64,000 nt of DNA from an uncultured Bacteroidota bacterium (GTDB taxonomy: Bacteria; Bacteroidota; Bacteroidia; Flavobacteriales; Flavobacteriaceae), in NCBI GenBank assembly GCA_902510415.1, contig CABXBH010000003.1:1-64000 (forward strand). Reading direction: 5' to 3'. The translations under genes and the position numbers were made by a program. This document shows positions 20,683-28,474 of the stretch, one piece after another. The notes below the pieces were generated by a model. The model ran no database searches. It saw nothing but the letters and a program-made list of their open reading frames with translations, and was not told the origin of the DNA. The number at the start of each line of letters is the position of its first letter. The stretch's first letter is position 1.

Positions 20683-22461
20683 CTATCCTTCACAACTTTC
20701 ACAATCTTTCTTCTGTTTGAATTTCTGAGCAGCATTCATACTATGTTGATAGTATAAAGATTTAAGACCCAGCTTCCATGCTGTGACATGAATCTTGTTA
20801 ATCTCTTTAGTAGATGTGTCAGGGTGAATAATAATATTGAGTGATTGACCTTGGTCAATATGGTTTTGCCTATTTGCGGCTTGATAGATAATTGCCATCT
20901 GGTCAATTTCAGAATATGTTTTGAATACCTCTTTTTCGTTATCAGAAAGAAAATCTAAATCTTGAACTGAACCATCTCTATCTCTTATTTGTTTCCAAAC
21001 TTCAGGCGTATCCATTCCCTTTTCTTCAAGGAGCTTTACCAAAAATGGATTCTTTATTGTTGTTTTAATTTTAGCAATATCCTTAACATATATGTTTGAC
21101 CAAATTGGTTCTATTCCTTGTGATACTTGACCAAGAATAAACGCAGAAGATGTAGTAGGTGCTACAGCATTCAAAGTTGTATTTCTTCTACCATACCCTT
21201 TTAGTAATTCTGGCTCACCAAACTTTTCAGCTAAATCTCTTGAAGCTTTATTTGAGTGTTCTTTTATATTTTTGAAAACTTCACTATTTAAATCGTAAGA
21301 TCCCTGACTATCGAAAGGTAGCATTTTGGATTGAAGTAGTGAATGCCATCCAAGTACACCCATTCCTAATGCTCTATTTTCTTTTGAAAAATTATAGGCA
21401 CGCTCCATGAAAAGGAATGTTTGTTGATCGTCTCTGTCATCTGAGTTTTTATAAACCTCAAGCTTTTCAAGGAATTCTGTTATAACAGCATCCAAAAAGT
21501 AGATCATTGTTTCTACAGCATCAGTATCTTTCCATTTATCATAATGCAATACATTGATGCTCGATAAGACACAAACAAAAGACCAATTATGATCTGATGG
21601 TAACATGATTTCTGTACACAAGTTACTAGCATAGATTGGTAAGTTTTTGTCTTTGTAAACATCAGCGGCACCATTGTTTGCATTGTCTGTGAAGAAAATA
21701 TAAGGATAGCCCATCTCTCCACGACTTTGTAAAACTTTTGCCCAAACAGTTCTCTTTTCTTCATCACCATCAATCATTTTTTGCATCCAATCATCTTTGA
21801 CTGTAACGCCATGAGTTAGCTCTTGAATTGGGTTACCTTCGGTTCCTATTTCTAGAAACTCCATAATATCTGGATGATCTATTGGAAGATATGGTGAGAA
21901 ACGCCCTCTTCTAACTGAGCCCTGACTAACAACATCTACCATAGACTCAAATAGTCTCATAATATGTACTGCGCCGGAAGCTTCTCCATTATCCTTAATG
22001 GCAGCTCCACGATGCCTAATTTTACCGAAATATCCGGATGTTCCTCCTCCAAGTTTAGACATCATCCCAACCTCAGATTGAGAATATAATATATTTCCTA
22101 TGTCATCATCAATATGAGATCCAAAGCAGCTTATAGGTAAACCTCTTTCTTTTCCAAAATTTGACCAAACAGGGGATGCTAACGAGTAATATCCTTCCGA
22201 CATATAATGATAGAATTTTTTAGCAAACCCAGGCATTTCTAAAAGTTCCTCTGCCCTTTCTGCGATATCTGCAATTCTTTCTTCTGCAGAAACACTATCT
22301 CCTAAATATCCAGCAGCAAGAAACTTTCTACTGTTTTCATTAAGCCACTCAAACTGTTTTTCAGAGCCTTCATTAAATTTCTTCATTGATTCTTTCCTTG
22401 CTTGAATTAAATCTTCGTTAGCGTTTATTGTTTTCTTTTTAGTAGTTAGTTTTTTCTCCAT
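20683..22461 (-). CDS. nrdA: Ribonucleoside-diphosphate reductase class I, alpha subunit (no N-terminal ATP-cone)
   Basis: LPISCFGSHIDDD, radical-site ASNLCTEIMLPSD, FVCVLSSINV, C-terminal redox CESC. Starts directly in the core without an ATP-cone. Confidence 0.95.
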   Translation of the reverse strand: MEKKLTTKKKTINANEDLIQARKESMKKFNEGSEKQFEWLNENSRKFLAAGYLGDSVSAEERIADIAERAEELLEMPGFAKKFYHYMSEGYYSLASPVWSNFGKERGLPISCFGSHIDDDIGNILYSQSEVGMMSKLGGGTSGYFGKIRHRGAAIKDNGEASGAVHIMRLFESMVDVVSQGSVRRGRFSPYLPIDHPDIMEFLEIGTEGNPIQELTHGVTVKDDWMQKMIDGDEEKRTVWAKVLQSRGEMGYPYIFFTDNANNGAADVYKDKNLPIYASNLCTEIMLPSDHNWSFVCVLSSINVLHYDKWKDTDAVETMIYFLDAVITEFLEKLEVYKNSDDRDDQQTFLFMERAYNFSKENRALGMGVLGWHSLLQSKMLPFDSQGSYDLNSEVFKNIKEHSNKASRDLAEKFGEPELLKGYGRRNTTLNAVAPTTSSAFILGQVSQGIEPIWSNIYVKDIAKIKTTIKNPFLVKLLEEKGMDTPEVWKQIRDRDGSVQDLDFLSDNEKEVFKTYSEIDQMAIIYQAANRQNHIDQGQSLNIIIHPDTSTKEINKIHVTAWKLGLKSLYYQHSMNAAQKFKQKKDCESCEG

Positions 22462-22464
22462 ATT

Positions 22465-23739
22465 CTAAAAAAGATCATCACTAGTTATACTTTGACTTCT
22501 TTTGCTATAATTTATTGAACGTTTCACAAAAAAGTCTCCATGTTTGGTCCCAATAATTTCATCATCAAACCATTCAGTTTCCAAAACTAAATTTTGATCA
22601 ATGTCAAATATTTTATCAATTCCAATACTTTCTAAAGAATTGTTAAATCTATTTTTTAAAAATTCATTAACCACTGCTTTTGGTAAAAAATCAAGCTCTC
22701 CATCTTCAAAAATCCAATCAACAACTTCTTTCTCCGCTTCGAAAGCTTCTTTACACATTTCCTGTATGCTTTTGTGGTATTCATCCGTAAACCACTCAGG
22801 GTTTTCTTCTTTAAGAATTTTTATTAGGTCAATTCCAAAATCTCCATGGATTTGCTCTTCCTTGGATGTAGCTTCAACCACATTAGAAATACCTTTCAGC
22901 ATATTTTTATGTTTGTTGAAAGCCATGATGATTAAGAATTGTGAGAAAAGAGAAACATGTTCGATGAACAATGAAAACAGAAGAACCGATTCTGCATATT
23001 CTCTATCATCTTCGCTTCTAGAATTTTTGAGTGCTGTTTCTAAATAGCGAACTCTTTTCATAATCGCTGGTTTTTTCTTGAGTTCTTTAAACTCTGAGTT
23101 CAGTCCCAGTATCTCAAGTAGATGAGAATAAGCATCAGCATGACGAACTTCACTCTCTGCAAATGTTGATCCGACAGAGCCAATTTCTGGCTTTGGGATT
23201 CTGTGGTACAAGTCTCCCCAGAATGATTTTACAGCAACCTCTATTTGAGAAATTGCTAACATAGTATTTTTAATAGCGCTTCTTTCGGTATCTGATAATC
23301 GTGATTTAAAATCTTGAATATCACTTGTAAAATTAAATTCAGAATGAATCCAATAAGAATGTCTTATAGCAGGGACATATTCATAAAGATGAGGATATTC
23401 ATACGGCTTTAAATTAATTCGTTTTTCAAACAAGTCTGATTGTCTTTTTTCAGATTGTTTATTTCTATATAGAATGTATGCTTTAGCAGCCTCTTTAAAC
23501 TTACTTTGCATAAGTTCGGTCTCAACAATATCTTGAACCTCCTCAATAGTTGGGACATAATCATTGTCATTATTTTTCCTATCAAGAAGTGTTTGATAAA
23601 CAGAAAATGCAACATCCTGTGCATTTTGTTCACTACCAGTTCCAACTGCATCCATTGCTTTTTGGATGGCTCCACTAATCTTCTCCAAATGGAATGGTTT
23701 AGTACTGTAATCTCTCTTAAGTATATGTTTAATCTCCAT
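22465..23739 (-). CDS. nrdB: Ribonucleoside-diphosphate reductase class I, beta subunit with N-terminal ATP-cone
   Basis: Residues ~1-95 (IKHILKRDYSTKPFHLEKISGAIQKAM...EEVQDIVETELMQSKFKEAAKAYILYRNKQSE) are ATP-cone-like. The core has SEVRHADAYSHLL, FIEHVSLFSQF, EEQIHGDFG metal/tyrosine motifs. Confidence 0.94.
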   Translation of the reverse strand: MEIKHILKRDYSTKPFHLEKISGAIQKAMDAVGTGSEQNAQDVAFSVYQTLLDRKNNDNDYVPTIEEVQDIVETELMQSKFKEAAKAYILYRNKQSEKRQSDLFEKRINLKPYEYPHLYEYVPAIRHSYWIHSEFNFTSDIQDFKSRLSDTERSAIKNTMLAISQIEVAVKSFWGDLYHRIPKPEIGSVGSTFAESEVRHADAYSHLLEILGLNSEFKELKKKPAIMKRVRYLETALKNSRSEDDREYAESVLLFSLFIEHVSLFSQFLIIMAFNKHKNMLKGISNVVEATSKEEQIHGDFGIDLIKILKEENPEWFTDEYHKSIQEMCKEAFEAEKEVVDWIFEDGELDFLPKAVVNEFLKNRFNNSLESIGIDKIFDIDQNLVLETEWFDDEIIGTKHGDFFVKRSINYSKRSQSITSDDLF

Positions 23740-23786
23740 GTTTTTAAAAAAATTTCTATAGTGAATAGTAAAAATTTAATTTAACG

Positions 23787-23794
23787 CAAACGTA
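23787..23794 (-). promoter_or_regulatory. Candidate Bacteroidetes -7 element upstream of nrdB
   Basis: Minus-strand TACGTTTG matches TAnnTTTG, about 50 nt upstream of the nrdB ATG. No clear -33 TTG at 19 nt. Confidence 0.35.
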
Positions 23795-24036
23795 AAGTTC
23801 TCATTTATTTCATCATCTTTCGTAGGCGTATGCTTATAAGTTTTTAACAACTTTTTAACATAAATTTTTTAGTAATAAAGTGGCCAAAAAACAAAATTAT
23901 TGAGCCAAAAATTTATAAAAAATTAAAGCATTGGTAATCGAAAAATTCAGTGATCATAACAAAATCTGAGAACTTTAACAGGTTGATTTTCTTATGATTG
24001 GCTTATAAAAAACAACAGTTTTAATTGTCGTATTCG

Positions 24037-24068
24037 AATCTTATTTTTTTAAAATAAGATTTTTTTTT
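24037..24068 (+). terminator. Orphan terminator-like hairpin plus T-tract
   Basis: AATCTTATTTT-ttt-AAAATAAGATT followed by seven more T, with no + strand ORF upstream. The stem has only one G:C pair. Confidence 0.4.
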
Positions 24069-24300
24069 CAGCCTGAATCTATCTACAAAAAATTGATTAT
24101 TTTTTTAACTAAAAAATAAAATTTAAAAACTCTATGATAAAAAGTAGTATTTCTAGAGTCTAAAATTATTACCATTTAATTAAAATTTTTAAAAAATTTA
24201 TTTATAGATTCGAACTAACAAATATTGGAAATAGTTACCGTAATTAAAAGTCTATTTTATTAACAATGATGTTAAGTTTTTAACAAAAGCAGACAAAAAA

Positions 24301-24501
24301 ATGAAAGCACTTATTTATTCTATATCAATTTTAGCGATATCAATTATTATATTCAATTTGACACAAATTAATTTCGAAAATTTTTTTTCTTATGAAAATT
24401 TTATTTCTGGTATATTAATTTTAGCAGGACTTAGCTGCTTAATAATAATGAGGATCATGTTATTGAATGAAAGAATAAAAAAAATTAGAAAAAATAAGTA
24501 G
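24301..24501 (+). CDS. Small membrane protein (66 aa)
   Basis: Two hydrophobic helices and a basic C-terminus (LNERIKKIRKNK). Short, but shaped like a real small membrane protein. Confidence 0.55.
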   Translation: MKALIYSISILAISIIIFNLTQINFENFFSYENFISGILILAGLSCLIIMRIMLLNERIKKIRKNK

Positions 24502-24505
24502 AAGA

Positions 24506-24928
24506 TTAAATTTCAATTTGACAAACCTCCACTCCAGCTTTTTCAAGAAACTCTAAACCTGAAGTATCTTTATACTGCTCTCCGTAAACTACTCTTTTTA
24601 TTTTTGCTTGATGGATTAATTTACTGCAATCCCGGCAAGGAGATAGAGTCACGTATAATGTTGACCCTTCACTAGACTGAGTGGATGCTGATACTTTTGT
24701 TATTGCATTTGCTTCAGCATGTAAAACATACCATTTAGTGTAATTATTTTCATCCTCACAAAAGTTTTCAAAACCAGATGGAGTTCCGTTGTACCCATCA
24801 GAAATAATCATATTATTTTTAACTATAATAGCACCAACTTGACGTCTTTCACAATACGAAAGTTTACCCCACTCTCTGGCTATTTTTAAATAAGCTTCAT
24901 CATATTTTTTTTGTTTCTCTTTTGTCAT
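24506..24928 (-). CDS. dCMP deaminase family protein
   Basis: HAEANAITK and VTLSPCRDCSKLI zinc motifs; CERRQVGAIIVKNNMIISDGYNGTPSGFENFCE. Confidence 0.93.
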   Translation of the reverse strand: MTKEKQKKYDEAYLKIAREWGKLSYCERRQVGAIIVKNNMIISDGYNGTPSGFENFCEDENNYTKWYVLHAEANAITKVSASTQSSEGSTLYVTLSPCRDCSKLIHQAKIKRVVYGEQYKDTSGLEFLEKAGVEVCQIEI

Positions 24929-24946
24929 AAAAAACTAAAGTAAAAA

Positions 24947-27007
24947 TTATTTTTGTTTTATTGATTTAAATTCCGATAAACCACATTCTAAAAATGATAT
25001 ATATTGATTTGCATCGGGTAAATAACCAACTGGAGCATTTAATGTTTGATAATTATTTGGATCCATTATCAAATAAAATGGCTGGGAATTCACTCCAAAA
25101 TATTGAGCTTGAAAATGCGCCCACTTGTGTCCATAATTTTGAAGCTTTCTCAATCCTTTTCCAGAAGTCCTTTTAACAAAGAGTTGTTCTTCTGCTGGCA
25201 ATTCTTTTTTATCATCAACATAAAGAGATATTAATATGAAATTTTCCCTCAATAGTTTATCTACATTTGGAAGAGGCCAAATATGTTCTTCCATTTTTCT
25301 ACAATTTACGCAAGCATAACCTGTAAAATCAAGGAGGATAGGCTTATTCACCTTTTGTGCATAATCAATTCCTGATTTTAAATCTTTGAAACAATTTAAG
25401 TCATTTGGACAATCTTTTGGTGAAAAATAACTGTACCCAAGAGGTGGGGCTAAACCACTTAGCAGAGATAATGCATTATAAGATTGTTTGTCTTTATTAT
25501 ATATAAGTCCCGTAGCCAAATAAACTGAAAATCCAAAGGCTATAATAGCACTAAATAATCTGACATTAGAAATTTTTTCAAGCTTAACTTCTTTTGGAAA
25601 CCTGATTTTACCCAAAAGGTAAACTCCCATTAAAAAGAAAATTATAAACCATAAAACTAAGAATAGTTCAATTTTTAAAATACCCCAATGCGCAACTAAA
25701 TCGGCATTTGATAAAAATTTAAGTGCTAAGGCAAGCTCGATAAAACCTAATGTTACTTTAACTGTATTTAGCCACCCGCCAGATTTTGGAAGCTTGTTTA
25801 AAAAATTGGGAAACATTGCAAACAATGCAAATGGTAAGCCTAATGCCAAACCAAAACCACCCATTCCGGCTGTTAATTGCCATGCGCCGGAATCACCGGA
25901 AAGAGATCCCGCTAAAAGAGTTCCTAGTATAGGACCTGTACACGAAAAAGATACAATAGCTAAAGTTAATGCCATAAAAAATATTCCTATAAATCCTGTG
26001 CTAGATTCCTTGCTAGCAGATTTATTGGTCCAAGAAGAAGGTAGAGTTAGTTCAAAATAACCAAAGAATGAAAATGCAAATACAAGAAATACTGCAAAAA
26101 ATAAAACATTCAGATAAACGTTAGTGGAGATGTCGTTTAAGATATCAGGATTGATACTATCCAATAAATGGAAAGGTATACTTAAAACTAAGTATACAAG
26201 AAATATAAAAAACCCATATAATAGCGCATTAAAAATCCCTTTACTATTTTCATTCTTCTTTGTAAAAAAACTGACAGTTAAAGGAATCATAGGAAAAACA
26301 CAAGGAGTTAAAAGGGCTAGAAAACCACCAATAAGACCAAGAAGAAAAATACTGATAAGTGATTTATCTTCATTTTGTATAACAGTGTCATTTTCATTAT
26401 TACAATCAGAATTTTCATCTATAATTTGTTCGGGCAATAAGCCATAAAGTGACAAGTTAGTTTGAGTAAAATTTTGGACATGAGCCATTTTATTTTCTGA
26501 ATCTTTTTTATTTGATTGTCCAAAACTGAAAACGAATTCAACATCAGTAGGTGGTAGACATTTAGTGTCGTCGCAAACCATAAATGTCAAGTAACCTGTA
26601 ACATCAATATCATTTGTATCAATCTCAATAATTTGTTTGAAAGTGGCTCTGTCAGTAAACTTTGTTACTTCCATTAAAAATATCGGGTCTTGAGAAGTTT
26701 TCTTATTTTCATCAACTTCAACAATATCTCCCATTAAACGAAAATATCTTTCTTGCTCATTATTTTTATTAAATTCAAAAGAAACAGGGATAGGGCAAAT
26801 TTCTACATCACAATCTACCCCATTATCATAAATGTCGTTAGAATACATAGCCCATCCAGAATCAATATCTGCAGTAAAAATTAATTCATAAGTATTGTCA
26901 GAAATTTTTTGTTTTGAAAAATTCCAATCAACAGGGTTATATATTTGACTTATACCTGAAAAAGGTAAAAACAAAAAAGTGAATATAATAGCATATAAGA
27001 ACCTCAT
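24947..27007 (-). CDS. dsbD: DsbD-type thiol:disulfide interchange protein
   Basis: N-terminal secreted domain, GFLALLTPCVFPMIPLTVSFF, FSCTGPILGTLLAG, C-terminal thioredoxin-like DFTGYACVNCRKMEE. Confidence 0.94.
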   Translation of the reverse strand: MRFLYAIIFTFLFLPFSGISQIYNPVDWNFSKQKISDNTYELIFTADIDSGWAMYSNDIYDNGVDCDVEICPIPVSFEFNKNNEQERYFRLMGDIVEVDENKKTSQDPIFLMEVTKFTDRATFKQIIEIDTNDIDVTGYLTFMVCDDTKCLPPTDVEFVFSFGQSNKKDSENKMAHVQNFTQTNLSLYGLLPEQIIDENSDCNNENDTVIQNEDKSLISIFLLGLIGGFLALLTPCVFPMIPLTVSFFTKKNENSKGIFNALLYGFFIFLVYLVLSIPFHLLDSINPDILNDISTNVYLNVLFFAVFLVFAFSFFGYFELTLPSSWTNKSASKESSTGFIGIFFMALTLAIVSFSCTGPILGTLLAGSLSGDSGAWQLTAGMGGFGLALGLPFALFAMFPNFLNKLPKSGGWLNTVKVTLGFIELALALKFLSNADLVAHWGILKIELFLVLWFIIFFLMGVYLLGKIRFPKEVKLEKISNVRLFSAIIAFGFSVYLATGLIYNKDKQSYNALSLLSGLAPPLGYSYFSPKDCPNDLNCFKDLKSGIDYAQKVNKPILLDFTGYACVNCRKMEEHIWPLPNVDKLLRENFILISLYVDDKKELPAEEQLFVKRTSGKGLRKLQNYGHKWAHFQAQYFGVNSQPFYLIMDPNNYQTLNAPVGYLPDANQYISFLECGLSEFKSIKQK

Positions 27008-27029
27008 ATAAATCTGTCAATTAGGGATG

Positions 27030-27365
27030 CTAATATAGTAAATGTTTTTTCTCTTTGCTTTGCCATCCAGCCTGTGACTTGTAGTCTACAAAAAAGATTT
27101 TCAAATCTGCCTGGCTTTTATAGTCTACAAAATAAATATTAAAATCTGCCTGGCTTTTATAATCAACAAAATACCATAAACCTTCATTGCCTTTTGCTTG
27201 ACTTTTATAGTCAACTTTATAAACCAATAAATCTGCTTGACTTTTATAATCAACTACATACAAACTGATATCTGCTTGACTTTTATAATCAACCGAAAAA
27301 AGAGTCTGAGCGTTTGAGTAAAAAGCGCTCAGGAAAAATATTAAAACTAACTTTTTCATATTCAA
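27030..27365 (-). CDS. Secreted VDYKSQA-repeat protein, 7(1) septoil-knot-like family
   Basis: Signal peptide then six copies of VDYKSQA alternating with short beta strands; ends GWQSKEKKHLLY. Confidence 0.85.
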   Translation of the reverse strand: MNMKKLVLIFFLSAFYSNAQTLFSVDYKSQADISLYVVDYKSQADLLVYKVDYKSQAKGNEGLWYFVDYKSQADFNIYFVDYKSQADLKIFFVDYKSQAGWQSKEKKHLLY

Positions 27366-27428
27366 ATTTAATCAATAGTTATGCCACGAGCATATTTAAT
27401 AAAAATCATTAGCTTTATTGATTATATT

Positions 27429-28043
27429 ATGGAAAATAAACTTCATTGGGAAAAGATATATCAAACCAAAAAAATTGATGGAGTAAGTTGGTATCAAGAA
27501 ACTCCATCCGAATCAGTTGAACTAATTAAAAAATTTTCAACCACTAATTCCGATATAATAATTGATATTGGTTGCGGAAAAGGGTTTTTGGCCGATAATC
27601 TCTTAAAATTAAATTATAAGAATATTACCCTAGTTGATATTTCTAAAAATGCATTAAACGAAGTTAAAGAGAGGGTAAATAATAAAAGCCTAAATTTTAT
27701 TGAAACTGATGTGCTAAATCTAAAATCCGAACAGACGTTTGATATTTGGCATGACAGAGCAGTATTTCATTTTATTACCGAGAAGGAAGGTATTGAAAAA
27801 TATATTTCCCTTTGTAATAAATATATTAGTAAAGAAGGTAAATTAATTATCGGAACCTTTGCAGAAGACGGACCTTTGAAATGTAGCGGTTTAGAAATCA
27901 AAAGATATTCAATTAACGATTTAAAAGAGTTGTTTAAGGAAAATTTTGAATTTATTGAAGGGTTTAAAAAATTACACAGCACCCCATTTGATACTCAACA
28001 AAGTTTTACGTTTTGTGTTTTTAAAAAGGTTACTAATCGTTAG
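27429..28043 (+). CDS. Class I SAM-dependent methyltransferase
   Basis: IIDIGCGKGFLADNLL motif I; VDIS; DIWHDRAVFHFI. Start taken at MENKLHWEKIYQ. Confidence 0.88.
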   Translation: MENKLHWEKIYQTKKIDGVSWYQETPSESVELIKKFSTTNSDIIIDIGCGKGFLADNLLKLNYKNITLVDISKNALNEVKERVNNKSLNFIETDVLNLKSEQTFDIWHDRAVFHFITEKEGIEKYISLCNKYISKEGKLIIGTFAEDGPLKCSGLEIKRYSINDLKELFKENFEFIEGFKKLHSTPFDTQQSFTFCVFKKVTNR

Positions 28044-28428
28044 TACAACAAGTTTCATCCTTACATTGGCAATATTTCAAATTGTAAATATGCAAAGCTG
28101 AAAGTGAAAATGCAGAAATAAAGGTGAAGGTCTCAGCAACATGAAAGACTCCAAATGATTCATTTAGAATTAAAAAAAGAAGAGAACCCCAAAAAAGAAA
28201 AAATAACACTTTAACTATGTTATTAGTAGTATTTAGAGCAGATCTATAAACAGCAAAAAATGATATGAGCAAAAAAACATATCCAATAAACTGTAATGCA
28301 AATAGTGTTTGCTTTGTTGCCAATTCAGCATTAATAAGAAATAACAAAGGAGTAATTATGCAATGAATAATACACAAAACACCTGAAATTGCACCAATGT
28401 AATCCGAATTTTTTGTTGTTAGTACCAT
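28033..28428 (-). CDS. MerC domain-containing membrane protein
   Basis: DYIGAISGVLCIIHCIITPLLFL with Cys pair, four TMs, C-terminal CQCKDETCC. Confidence 0.82.
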   Translation of the reverse strand: MVLTTKNSDYIGAISGVLCIIHCIITPLLFLINAELATKQTLFALQFIGYVFLLISFFAVYRSALNTTNNIVKVLFFLFWGSLLFLILNESFGVFHVAETFTFISAFSLSALHIYNLKYCQCKDETCCTND

Positions 28429-28474
28429 AATTTGATGTGCGAAAATAAAAATTTATTTCTAAAACTATGTTCTT

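Noticed and set aside
20683-22461. Truncated or split nrdA because the protein is only 592 aa and lacks the N-terminal ATP-cone.
   Set aside because: All catalytic cysteines and the C-terminal CxxC are present, and the ATP-cone is on NrdB. The short form is expected for this RNR type.
27050-27300. Regularly repeated DNA (ctttTATAGTCaaC..aaat..TCTGCcTGgC) that could be mistaken for a CRISPR array.
   Set aside because: Repeats are in frame, encode VDYKSQA, vary at synonymous sites, and spacers are short beta strands of a secreted protein. No cas genes are nearby.
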